Shown one piece after another: positions 41,606 to 49,933 of a DNA stretch of 64,000 nucleotides. The position numbers were made by a program, and so were the translations under genes. The stretch comes from Maribacter litopenaei (GTDB lineage Bacteria; Bacteroidota; Bacteroidia; Flavobacteriales; Flavobacteriaceae): NCBI RefSeq assembly GCF_025244665.1, contig NZ_CP104205.1, positions 2,973,001 through 3,037,000 of the forward strand. Direction: 5' to 3'. The notes under the pieces are model-generated. The model was given only the letters and a program-made list of their open reading frames with translations. It did no database searches and had not been told where the DNA came from. The stretch's first letter is position 1. Each line of letters starts with the position of its first letter.

Positions 41606-41935
41606 ATGACAAACGATAGCGGAAATGTTTTACTGGCACTATTAACAGGGGCCGCCATAGGTGCGGGAATAGGAATTCTTTATGCTCCCGATAAGGGCGT
41701 TGAGACTCGCCATAAAATTAAAAGGAAGGTTGATGATACCGCTCACGATTTTGCAGAGCGTATCTCTCACGCAAAAGATGAACTTACAAAATCGGCAAAC
41801 GAAAAAAAGGACGCTTTTGATAGGAAATTGGATGAAGCCATCTCAACCATGAGCTACAAGGCAGATGATATTATTGAAAATCTAGAGCGGAAACTCGAAG
41901 AGCTTAAAAAGAAGAACGCCCAACTACAAAAATAG
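41606..41935 (+). CDS. YtxH domain protein (copy 2)
   Basis: A 109-residue paralogue of the gene at 2196: NVLLALLTGAAIGAGIGILY, APDKGVETRHKIKRKVDDTA, then a coiled coil ending ERKLEELKKKNAQLQK. It leads the second trio and, unlike copy 1, is preceded by the island operator. The predicted leader is about 38 nt. Confidence 0.88.
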   Translation: MTNDSGNVLLALLTGAAIGAGIGILYAPDKGVETRHKIKRKVDDTAHDFAERISHAKDELTKSANEKKDAFDRKLDEAISTMSYKADDIIENLERKLEELKKKNAQLQK

Positions 41936-41940
41936 CGGCT

Positions 41941-42291
41941 ATGGCTTTTGACGAAATCAAAGAAGACCTCATTGGTGCCGAAGCCGAAATGAGGTCTTAT
42001 ATGGAAACTAGCGACGAGTATCTGAGACTTAGGATATTTAAGGTTCTCATGCTCTTTGTTACCTCTATCGCTCAATCGCTGCTCATTGGTATTGGTTCCG
42101 TTTTTGCTTTACTCTTTTTATCATTCGCCGCCTGTTTGGCAATTTCTGAATCGTTGGACAGTTACTATGGCGGTTTTATCATAATTGGTGCTTTTTATGT
42201 ACTCGTAGGAATTATGCTCTATATTTTTAGAAAGAAACTAAACGCTCCTATACTAAGGAAGTTCTCCAATTATTATTTCGAACAACGATGA
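41941..42291 (+). CDS. Holin-X-like membrane protein (copy 2)
   Basis: A 116-residue paralogue of the gene at 2532, with two adjacent membrane helices (LLIGIGSVFALLFLSFAACL and GGFIIIGAFYVLVGIMLYIF) and a basic end RKFSNYYFEQR. It starts 5 nt after the YtxH stop, and its own stop overlaps the next start (ATGA). Confidence 0.72.
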   Translation: MAFDEIKEDLIGAEAEMRSYMETSDEYLRLRIFKVLMLFVTSIAQSLLIGIGSVFALLFLSFAACLAISESLDSYYGGFIIIGAFYVLVGIMLYIFRKKLNAPILRKFSNYYFEQR

Positions 42292-42533
42292 AAAGGGAGT
42301 ACAGTTCATTTGAGGAAGTGGATACCCGCTTAAAGATTTTAAAATTGCAACGGGAAATAAGTCAAGAAAGCCTTAAACTTCATTATCAACGAGCTAAAAC
42401 AGATTTAGCTCCTTTGAATTTAATTAAAAGCTTAGGTTCGAATATTGGAACCAGCTGTGGATGGAAAAATTTAATCGTGGCATATCTTGCCAAGAAAGTA
42501 ATGGATTTTCTTTTCAATAGGAGCCAATCATAA
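42288..42533 (+). CDS. DUF6327-like small protein (copy 2)
   Basis: An 81-residue paralogue of the gene at 2896: SFEEVDTRLKILKLQREISQ, then TDLAPLNLIKSLGSN and a hydrophobic C-terminus. It overlaps the preceding gene by 4 nt and converges on the receiver-CRP gene. Confidence 0.65.
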   Translation: MKREYSSFEEVDTRLKILKLQREISQESLKLHYQRAKTDLAPLNLIKSLGSNIGTSCGWKNLIVAYLAKKVMDFLFNRSQS

Positions 42534-42548
42534 ATTCAGTCTTGTCTT

Positions 42549-43619
42549 TTATCCGGAATCCGCAACAGATTCTAGTTCCTTTTTATTCAAAATAACAATT
42601 CTTCTGCTACGATCTGTGGTGATTAAGCCTTCATCCTTAAAATCAGAAAGAGTACGAATGGCCGTTTCCGTTGCCGTACCTATCATGCCGGCAAAATCCT
42701 CACGGGGTATAGATTTTCCATCTTCTGGTTTATCTTTGATTAATCCTTTGTCATATAGCTCCATAAGAGCCTTTGCAGCACGTTGTCTCACTGAAGCAAA
42801 TGCCATGTCTACCAACTGTGTTTGAACATCAATTAGATTATTTGAAATGATATTGATAAATTTTTGGGAGACCAAAGGGTTTCCGTATAACAGCTTTAGG
42901 AAGTCCTTTTTGGGTATCGAACCAATTTCAGCGTCTTCCAAAACGGTGGCATTCTCTACATATGTCCCGGCCACGTTAAGCAATGACAATTGTCCTATAA
43001 AATCACCTGGGCCATATATTCCAGTGACAAGTTCCTTACCAGATTCCGTGCCTTTATATGTTTTTATAGATCCAGCTACAATGAAATAAAGCGACTGGGC
43101 ATTGTCGCCTTCCCAAAAAACCATTTCCTTTTTCTCGAAAAGCCTTGTGGTGCGGTTTTTAGAAAGTCCTTCCAAATCAACATATTCTGAAGCCTCCACC
43201 AAAAATGAATGGATTCCCTCTAGCTTTTTTGCAATTTCCTTTTCTAGATTGTTATGCTTTTTCAAGCGACAAGAAATCGCATCCAATAATTCTTCCTCTT
43301 CGAAAGGTTTGGTCAAATAATCATCGGCTCCAAGGTTCATCCCCGTTCGTCTATCAGACCTATCTGTTTTTGCCGTTAGAAAAATAAACGGTGTACTTGC
43401 CGTTCCACTATTATTGGCTAAAGACTTTAGCACCTCGTATCCATCCATTTGTGGCATCATGATATCACAGATAACTAAGTCAGGTAAAAATTCCTTTGCC
43501 TTTTCCAATCCAATTTTTCCGTTCTCTGCGGTTATTACATTATAATTGGCCAAAGTCATTATTTCTGCTGTATTCTCCCTTACCGTTTCATTATCCTCTA
43601 TCAATAGAATTGTTTTCAT
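42549..43619 (-). CDS. Response regulator receiver-CRP/FNR fusion transcription factor
   Basis: A 356-residue protein. Receiver domain residues 1-120 with acidic pocket EDN, phospho-acceptor Asp52 (VICDIMMPQMDG) and KPF lysine. The cyclic-nucleotide-binding-fold domain spans about 150-265 (EKKEMVFWEGDNAQSLYFIV, YGPGDFIGQLSLL). A Crp-type winged helix lies about 300-345 with recognition helix GTATETAIRTLSDF. It has only two cysteines, in the receiver, so no FNR-type Fe-S cluster. Glu and Arg of the ETxxR recognition core are kept. It is the best candidate to bind the island operators and has operator 7 at its own promoter. Confidence 0.93.
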   Translation of the reverse strand: MKTILLIEDNETVRENTAEIMTLANYNVITAENGKIGLEKAKEFLPDLVICDIMMPQMDGYEVLKSLANNSGTASTPFIFLTAKTDRSDRRTGMNLGADDYLTKPFEEEELLDAISCRLKKHNNLEKEIAKKLEGIHSFLVEASEYVDLEGLSKNRTTRLFEKKEMVFWEGDNAQSLYFIVAGSIKTYKGTESGKELVTGIYGPGDFIGQLSLLNVAGTYVENATVLEDAEIGSIPKKDFLKLLYGNPLVSQKFINIISNNLIDVQTQLVDMAFASVRQRAAKALMELYDKGLIKDKPEDGKSIPREDFAGMIGTATETAIRTLSDFKDEGLITTDRSRRIVILNKKELESVADSG

Positions 43620-43833
43620 TTTCTTATAGCTTTTAAGGAAACTATTTGATTAAGAGGTATACCTATATCGCTTTTAATGGTTTAATAGATGCTTGCTTTG
43701 GTTAATACCCCATGCATTTGACCCCTTTAAACCCAATCCCTGTCATTGTCATTGCACTGATTAGGAATATAACTTAGCGAAGAACTTACTGTAAATTGTT
43801 AAATAAATTTAGTACAGATATTTAGGGAAAGAA

Positions 43834-43847
43834 ATGATTTCGGTCAT
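43834..43847 (-). promoter_or_regulatory. FNR/CRP-type operator 7 (receiver-CRP gene, autoregulation)
   Basis: ATGAT-TTCG-GTCAT with minus-strand -7 TAAATTTA at 43811-43804, standard spacing. Confidence 0.8.
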
Positions 43848-43869
43848 ACCAGTGCCATTGATATGAAAT

Positions 43870-43883
43870 ATGATGATTGTCAT
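43870..43883 (+). promoter_or_regulatory. FNR/CRP-type operator 8 (patatin gene)
   Basis: ATGAT-GATT-GTCAT with -7 TATTTTTG at 43906-43913, standard spacing. Confidence 0.88.
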
Positions 43884-43936
43884 TTTAACCCAGGAGCTAG
43901 CTAAGTATTTTTGCGCGAGCTTCAATTAAAATCTAT

Positions 43937-44710
43937 ATGAATGTTGGTTTGGTACTGTCAGGAGGAGGCGTTAGGGGTGTAGCACATATTGGTGCGATAA
44001 AGGCACTTGAGGAATTTGGCATAAACCCATCCCATATTGCCGGGATCAGTGCAGGAGCCATAGTTGGAGCACTATATGCCGGCGGTCGAAATTGGGAAGA
44101 AATATTGGAATTTTTTAAATCAACACAAATTTTCAGTATTAAAAAATATGCACGAAGCAAACCCGGGTTTGTGGATACTGAAAAATTCTATGACCACTTA
44201 AAGGCCTATCTTCCCAAGGATAGCTTTTCAGCCTTAATGATATCCTTACATGTTACTGCGACCAATCTTTTGGACGGTACTTTAAAAATCTTCAATAAGG
44301 GTGAGCTCATTAAACCCATATTGGCTTCTGCAGCCGTTCCTGGGTTATTTGCACCTGTTCCCTTTAAAAACGGTTACTATGTTGACGGAGGCACTTTGAA
44401 CAATTTCCCCGTTGATTTAATTAAAGATTCTTGCGATCAGATTGTAGGAATTTATGTAAATCCATTTGAAAAAATCACGAAAACAGAGTTGAAGCATGCA
44501 CATAATGTATTGGAGCGTGCATACCATATAATGGTTGCCAACGAAACTGTGCTAAAATTTGATCAATGTGATGTTTTGATACGTCCAAAGCGCATGGCAG
44601 AGTTTAGTATGTTTTCCCTAAAAAATATAGATGTTCTTTTTGAACTCGGGTACAAATCCGCCAAAGAGGCCTTAGGGAACAGTAGTCTTTTTAAAGATCC
44701 TAAAATCTAG
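43937..44710 (+). CDS. Patatin-like phospholipase (RssA type)
   Basis: A 257-residue serine acyl hydrolase with a Ser-Asp dyad. Oxyanion loop LSGGGVRGVAHIGAIKAL, nucleophile AGISAGAIVGALYAGG, catalytic Asp in YVDGGTLNNFPVD. It cuts phospholipids or related esters at the inner face of the membrane. Intact. Predicted transcript start about 18 nt before the ATG. The 240 nt after it, up to the Hsp20 gene, show nothing I can annotate. Confidence 0.93.
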   Translation: MNVGLVLSGGGVRGVAHIGAIKALEEFGINPSHIAGISAGAIVGALYAGGRNWEEILEFFKSTQIFSIKKYARSKPGFVDTEKFYDHLKAYLPKDSFSALMISLHVTATNLLDGTLKIFNKGELIKPILASAAVPGLFAPVPFKNGYYVDGGTLNNFPVDLIKDSCDQIVGIYVNPFEKITKTELKHAHNVLERAYHIMVANETVLKFDQCDVLIRPKRMAEFSMFSLKNIDVLFELGYKSAKEALGNSSLFKDPKI

Positions 44711-44950
44711 TTGATTCAAATTTCGACTATAAATCGATTTAAAATTTATCAAGAATTAATACACCTTTACGAAACTGTCCTTGCTTAAAAATAGAGGCTG
44801 AAAAGATGAAAAATCCCAAACCCAGCACATATATCACTTAAAAATAAATAAAAGGAAACCCATCCCGAATGAATCCATTTTAAATAATTACCAATGGTCT
44901 ATTCGAGAGGGGTTTACTACTGATATTAGATTATGAGTAGTACAATTAAT

Positions 44951-45415
44951 TTAAGAAATCTGTACCTTTTTTGGAGGTGTTTTTTTTGCTTCTTCCTTTT
45001 TAGCAAGGGTAAAGCTTAAAATACCGTCGTTATATTTGGCTTTGATCGCTTCCTGTTTTACACTTTCAGGCAATTGTAAGGAACGTTGGAAAGCGTTGTA
45101 ACTAAATTCCCTTCGGGTATAGTTTTCCTCTTGCTCATCATCAGAAACGGACTTTTCAGCAGAGATATTTAAACAACCGTCTTCAATGGTTACTTCAAAA
45201 TCTTCTTTGGCAAACCCGGGTGCAGCTAGTTCAATTTCAAACGTGTCATCGGTTTCCTTTATATTCAATGCAGGTTCTGATCTTTTACCGTTCCGAAATT
45301 GATCGGGCAACATATCCCTTACCCAACTACGGTTGTCAAAAAAATCGTCCATGTCAAAAAAATCTTGAGTAATCAAATTTCCAAAGGGTCTTCTTTTAAA
45401 TTTTATGAGTGACAT
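44951..45415 (-). CDS. Hsp20/alpha-crystallin small heat-shock protein
   Basis: About 154 residues from ATG 45415 (MSLIKFKRRPFGNLITQDFF). An upstream ATG at 45442 would lie only 8 nt from the predicted transcript start. Alpha-crystallin domain residues about 48-140: IELAAPGFAKEDFEVTIEDG, FSYNAFQRSLQLPESV, AKYNDGILSFTLAK. It holds unfolding proteins without ATP. The mycobacterial dormancy protein HspX belongs to the same superfamily. It shares operator 9 with the ATPase gene. Confidence 0.92.
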   Translation of the reverse strand: MSLIKFKRRPFGNLITQDFFDMDDFFDNRSWVRDMLPDQFRNGKRSEPALNIKETDDTFEIELAAPGFAKEDFEVTIEDGCLNISAEKSVSDDEQEENYTRREFSYNAFQRSLQLPESVKQEAIKAKYNDGILSFTLAKKEEAKKTPPKKVQIS

Positions 45416-45484
45416 AACATTTTTATTTTTTAGGTTATACATTAGATTAAATCTCGAAAATACGTGCTACGATCACTTATCAAA

Positions 45485-45498
45485 ATGATGTAGGTCAG
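45485..45498. promoter_or_regulatory. FNR/CRP-type operator 9 (Hsp20 and P-type ATPase, divergent)
   Basis: ATGAT-GTAG-GTCAG. Plus -7 TACTTTTG at 45521-45528 and minus -7 TATTTTCG at 45462-45455 are both at the standard distance. Confidence 0.87.
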
Positions 45499-45533
45499 TC
45501 TCATGTATTTTTTTTGCCTTTACTTTTGAGAAA

Positions 45534-48041
45534 ATGAAAAACAGTATGTCCGCACATAAGTTTGATATAAAAGGATTGACGGATCAGGAAGTTGAGGCTT
45601 CGAGAAAAAAACACGGATTGAATTCCTTAACCTATAAAAATGAAAATGGTTTTTATGATGCACTAAAAAGTTTAGCCAAGGAGCCCATGGTAATCTTGCT
45701 TTTGGTGGCCTCATCTATCTATTTTATAAGCGGGAATGTAGGAGACGGTGTTTTTTTGGCGGTAGCAATTGTTTTAGTAGCCTCCATTTCACTTTATCAG
45801 GATTCTAGAAGCCGAAAGGCACTTGAAAAACTAAAGGCCCTTACCCAACCTAATTGCAATGTCATAAGGAATGGAAAGGTCATTGGGATACCCAGCGAAC
45901 AGGTTGTAATAGGTGATAGTCTAATGGTTGAGGAGGGTAGCTTGATCCCTGCTGACGGAACCATTATCCATTCCAATGATTTTTCCGTTAATGAGTCCAT
46001 TTTAACAGGAGAATCCCTTGCTGTTTTTAAGGATTCCAAAAAGGAGAATAATTCCATTTACAGTGGTACAACAGTAGTAAGTGGCTTGGCCATTGCAACC
46101 GTTGTTGCAATAGGTAATAATACGGAACTGGGGAAAATTGGCAAAAGTCCGGAGGCTATTCAAGAAGAAAAAACACCCTTGGAAAGACAAATCTCAAATT
46201 TTGTCAAAAAAATGTCAGTTTGGGGCGTGGTCGTCTTTTTGTTGGTATGGGTAATGAACTATAATAAATCCCTGGATTTGATAGGTAGCCTGCTAAAGGC
46301 CCTAACCATTGCGATGAGTATTCTACCTGAGGAAATACCAGTAGCTTTTACAACATTTATGGCGTTGGGCACTTGGCGCCTGATGAAAATGGGGATTTTG
46401 GTAAAACAAATAAAAACAGTTGAAACCCTGGGCAGCGCTACGGTAATCTGTGCGGACAAAACCGGTACCCTTACCCAAAATAAAATGAGCTTGGCAAAGG
46501 TTTTTGTACTGCAATCCGGAGAAACATCCGACCCAAAAACTGAAGTGGGCCAAGCTGAGAAAGAATTGATTACTTTGGCTATGTGGGCGAGTGAACCAAT
46601 TCCCTTCGACCCTATGGAAGTAGCACTCCATAATGCCTATGGTCAGTTGATAGATCCTGACGAGAGATTAGATTACCATATGGTGCATGAATACCCAATT
46701 GGAGGTAAACCGCCAATGATGACGCATCTTTTCCAAAATGCAAAAGGCCATCGTATCATTGCGGCCAAAGGAGCTCCTGAAGCATTTTTTGAAACTTCAA
46801 ATTTAACAATACAAGAAAAGTCCCAAATAGAGGCGACCATAAAAAGTTTAGGAAAACAGGGTTATCGGTTATTGGGGGTTGGACAGGCCCATTTTATGGG
46901 TACGGAATTTCCTGAAACACAACAAGAATTTAAGTTCGATTTTAAAGGAATTGTAGCCTTTTATGATCCACCCAAAGAAAATATTGCCAAGGTATTGGCA
47001 TCCTTTGATAAAGCGGGAATCGAGGTGAAATTGGTTACCGGAGACAATTCGGAAACCGCAATTGCCATAGCGAAGGAAATTGATTTTATTGGATATGAAC
47101 GATGCATGTCCGGAGATGAATTGATGCAATTAAATGACGTTGAATTAAGGGAAAAAGTTAAAACAACCCAGGTTTATACACGAATGTTTCCTGAAGCCAA
47201 GCTCCGCATTATTAATGCTATTAAGGCAAATAATGAGGTGGTAGCCATGATTGGTGACGGAGTAAATGACGGCCCTGCTTTAAAAGCGTCACATTTTGGA
47301 ATAGCTATGGGTAAAAAAGGGACGGAAATTGCCAAACAGGCAGCATCACTAATATTAGTGGACGATGATCTTTCCAAATTGTTGGATGCCATAGCCATTG
47401 GAAGAAAAATTTATACAAATCTTAAAAAAGCAATTCAATATGTTATATCCATCCATATCCCAATCATATTGACCGTATTTATCCCATTGGCATTAGGCTG
47501 GCTCTATCCCACGATTTTCTCTCCTTCCCATGTTATATTGTTAGAATTGATTATGGGTCCTACCTGCTCAATTATCTACGAAAACGAACCCATGGAAAAA
47601 AATGCCATGGTTCAAAAACCTAGGCCCTTTTCTACTACCTTTTTTAAATTTAAGGAATTGGTGACCAGTATATTACAAGGAATCGCCATTACCATTGGGG
47701 CTCTGCTGGTATATCAATATGCAGTTTTAGAAGGATTTAGTGAATCCCTTACTAGAACCATGGTTTTCATTGTATTAATCTCAGCGAATATTTTCTTGAC
47801 CTTGGTCAACCGTTCCTTTTACTTTTCAATTCTAACTACACTTAAGTATAAGAATAGTCTAGTTCCCTTAATAATTGGTATTACCGTTATCATAGCCGGA
47901 CTCCTATTGTACATTCCTGCATTAACCCGTTTTTTCGAATTTGAGAAGCTTATGCCAAAGAACTTGTTCATAAGTATAGTTACGGGATTAGGATCGGTAA
48001 TCCGGTACGAATTGGTTAAATGGGGCAAGCGACTTAGTTGA
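45534..48041 (+). CDS. P-type cation-transporting ATPase (Ca2+/PMCA-like subgroup)
   Basis: An 835-residue intact P-type ATPase. N-terminal cation-ATPase domain (DIKGLTDQEVEASRKKHGLN), actuator TGES (SILTGESLAV), M4 motif SILPEEIPVAFTTF, phosphorylation site CADKTGTLTQNKMS, hinge AMIGDGVNDGPALKASHFGI, then the C-terminal membrane helices. Ion not certain; PEEIP-type M4 occurs in Ca2+- and Mg2+-type pumps. ATG 45534 would be almost leaderless from operator 9; ATG 45546 (MSAHKFDIKG) is the alternative. CtpF in the DosR regulon is a comparable pump. Confidence 0.93.
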   Translation: MKNSMSAHKFDIKGLTDQEVEASRKKHGLNSLTYKNENGFYDALKSLAKEPMVILLLVASSIYFISGNVGDGVFLAVAIVLVASISLYQDSRSRKALEKLKALTQPNCNVIRNGKVIGIPSEQVVIGDSLMVEEGSLIPADGTIIHSNDFSVNESILTGESLAVFKDSKKENNSIYSGTTVVSGLAIATVVAIGNNTELGKIGKSPEAIQEEKTPLERQISNFVKKMSVWGVVVFLLVWVMNYNKSLDLIGSLLKALTIAMSILPEEIPVAFTTFMALGTWRLMKMGILVKQIKTVETLGSATVICADKTGTLTQNKMSLAKVFVLQSGETSDPKTEVGQAEKELITLAMWASEPIPFDPMEVALHNAYGQLIDPDERLDYHMVHEYPIGGKPPMMTHLFQNAKGHRIIAAKGAPEAFFETSNLTIQEKSQIEATIKSLGKQGYRLLGVGQAHFMGTEFPETQQEFKFDFKGIVAFYDPPKENIAKVLASFDKAGIEVKLVTGDNSETAIAIAKEIDFIGYERCMSGDELMQLNDVELREKVKTTQVYTRMFPEAKLRIINAIKANNEVVAMIGDGVNDGPALKASHFGIAMGKKGTEIAKQAASLILVDDDLSKLLDAIAIGRKIYTNLKKAIQYVISIHIPIILTVFIPLALGWLYPTIFSPSHVILLELIMGPTCSIIYENEPMEKNAMVQKPRPFSTTFFKFKELVTSILQGIAITIGALLVYQYAVLEGFSESLTRTMVFIVLISANIFLTLVNRSFYFSILTTLKYKNSLVPLIIGITVIIAGLLLYIPALTRFFEFEKLMPKNLFISIVTGLGSVIRYELVKWGKRLS

Positions 48042-48059
48042 CCCAAGATAATTGAATAC

Positions 48060-48713
48060 TTACAGTTTCATTCCAAAAGCCAAATCACCCGCGTCTCCGA
48101 TTCCAGGAACAATATATCCCCTACTATTAAGTTTTTCGTCTATGGCAGCAATCCATAAATGCGTGTTTTTGGGAAAAGTTCTTGTAATATGCTCAATTCC
48201 AGCTTTTGAGCCTATTACGGAAAGGATATGAATCTGATTTGGTTTTCCGTGATCCTTCAAGGCTTCAAGAACATTTTCCAATGTTTTCCCTGTAGCTAAC
48301 ATAGGATCGGTAAGCACCAAAGTTTTACCGGACAAAGAAGGAGCGGCAAAATATTTCACAATAACTTCAAAAGCATCCTCATCGCCCCTATGATGACGAT
48401 AGGCCGAAATAAAAGCGTTCTCGGCACCATCAAAATAATTCAACATACCTTGATGCAAGGGCAAACCTGCCCGTAATACCGAACATAAGACCAGTTTATC
48501 CTTTGGTAAGGATATTTCCTTACTTCCAAAAGGTGTTTGTACCGTAGCATTAGAATAATTCAAGCTTTTACTCAACTCATAGCTGAGGATTTCCCCAATC
48601 CGCTCTATATTTCGGCGAAAACGCATGGAATCCCTTTGGGTGTCAACATCACTGATTTCTGCAATAAATTTATTTAAGAGCGTGTCTTCCTCGCCAAAGT
48701 GATGTACGGTCAT
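48060..48713 (-). CDS. upp: Uracil phosphoribosyltransferase
   Basis: A 217-residue enzyme of type I PRTase fold that salvages uracil to UMP. PRPP loop VLTDPMLATGKTLENVLEAL, uracil-binding end YIVPGIGDAGDLAFGMKL, and SVLRAGLPLHQGM. It starts 12 nt after the site-2 protease gene, so it is second in an operon driven by operator 10. Confidence 0.95.
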   Translation of the reverse strand: MTVHHFGEEDTLLNKFIAEISDVDTQRDSMRFRRNIERIGEILSYELSKSLNYSNATVQTPFGSKEISLPKDKLVLCSVLRAGLPLHQGMLNYFDGAENAFISAYRHHRGDEDAFEVIVKYFAAPSLSGKTLVLTDPMLATGKTLENVLEALKDHGKPNQIHILSVIGSKAGIEHITRTFPKNTHLWIAAIDEKLNSRGYIVPGIGDAGDLAFGMKL

Positions 48714-48725
48714 TGTAGAAATATT

Positions 48726-49814
48726 TTACTTTAAAGGTACAGATTTGAATAGGATATATTCTCCAATATTAGTCCTATCAACGATACCTGCCAACATACC
48801 GTCATCCATTACCGGGAAAAAATGTTTCTTTTCTTTTGCGAACAGTTCCAATACCTTTTCCATTTCCATTGACGCATCTACCGTCTTAAAATCTTTATCC
48901 ATAATATCTTTAACAACAAGCAACGGGTTGTTTGCATGTTTTATAATATGTTTACGGGTAACAATTCCAACAATCTTGTCATGCTCTATAACAACAAAAT
49001 CCTTCTCTGTACCAGCAAGGGTAATGTCAATGACGTCCTTTACTGTATGGACAGGACTTAACAAAGTTATATTCGTTACAGTCGCTTCCCTCACCAAATG
49101 ACCTCGCAATAATGAATTTTGCTTTACCATTTGGTTCTCGCCATAAGCTCCAAAAAAAATGAAAAAGGCGATTAGAATTAGAAATGGATTAAAAAAAAGT
49201 CCAAGAATGAAAAATATAATCGATAGGCCCTGACCAATGGAAGATGCTATTTTAGTAGCCTCAACTCGACCAAATCTAAAGGACAATAATGCTCTTAATA
49301 CCCTGCCTCCATCCATAGGAAACGCAGGAATTAAATTAAAGACCACCAACATTACATTGGCAATAAAAAGATAGAATAAAAAATTTTGGATTGTTGTTTG
49401 GTACAACACTTCCTCCAAAACGATGGCATCAAAGTTAAAATAGCTTTTTACGGGAACTACCAATAAAATTAGAATGGCAATAACCACATTAACAGCTGAT
49501 CCGGCAAGGGCAACCAACAGTTCCTGCCTAGGTTTTTCAGGCATCTTTTCCAACATAGCAACTCCGCCAATAGGTAAAAGTGTTATTTTTTGGGTGTTGA
49601 TATTGAATTTTTTTGCGGTTAAGGCATGACCTAATTCATGAAGTATAACGCATATAAACAAGACTACAATAAGGGCTTCATTAAGTACTATTCTATCCAA
49701 ATTGAATCCTCGCTGGATTTCTAGGAAAGCGACCCAAAACAACAATAGGGTAAACGTCCAATGTACTTCTATCTTAATCCCGGAAATACTCCCCAATTTT
49801 AAGACCCCTTTCAT
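48726..49814 (-). CDS. Site-2 protease-like membrane metalloprotease with CBS pair
   Basis: A 362-residue protein. Membrane domain with zinc motif ILHELGHALTAKKF and the second motif NLIPAFPMDGGRVLRALLSF. A C-terminal CBS pair from about residue 240 (VKDVIDITLAGTEKDFVVIE and VKDIMDKDFKTVDASMEMEK) likely senses an adenine nucleotide. The closest known type is the Rv2625c-like S2P-CBS protein of the DosR regulon. Transcribed from operator 10 on the minus strand. Confidence 0.92.
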   Translation of the reverse strand: MKGVLKLGSISGIKIEVHWTFTLLLFWVAFLEIQRGFNLDRIVLNEALIVVLFICVILHELGHALTAKKFNINTQKITLLPIGGVAMLEKMPEKPRQELLVALAGSAVNVVIAILILLVVPVKSYFNFDAIVLEEVLYQTTIQNFLFYLFIANVMLVVFNLIPAFPMDGGRVLRALLSFRFGRVEATKIASSIGQGLSIIFFILGLFFNPFLILIAFFIFFGAYGENQMVKQNSLLRGHLVREATVTNITLLSPVHTVKDVIDITLAGTEKDFVVIEHDKIVGIVTRKHIIKHANNPLLVVKDIMDKDFKTVDASMEMEKVLELFAKEKKHFFPVMDDGMLAGIVDRTNIGEYILFKSVPLK

Positions 49815-49861
49815 ATTGTTTTGTTTTTAGACGAAAGTATCCCGGAGGTACTTTTTCAACA

Positions 49862-49875
49862 ATGACATTGGTCAT
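49862..49875. promoter_or_regulatory. FNR/CRP-type operator 10 (S2P-upp and pfkB operons, divergent)
   Basis: ATGAC-ATTG-GTCAT. Plus -7 TATATTTG at 49898-49905 and minus -7 TACTTTCG at 49839-49832 are both at the standard distance. Confidence 0.9.
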
Positions 49876-49933
49876 ATGAGACCATTTGGTAGACTATTAT
49901 ATTTGAGAAAACACAGTTAATAAGACCCACAAA

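Larger units (their letters stand above)
43620..43936. other. Divergent control region between regulator and patatin genes
   Basis: 317 nt without a gene. It contains operators 7 and 8, each with its own -7 element pointing outward. The regulator would have a leader of about 180 nt with no obvious fold. Confidence 0.6.
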
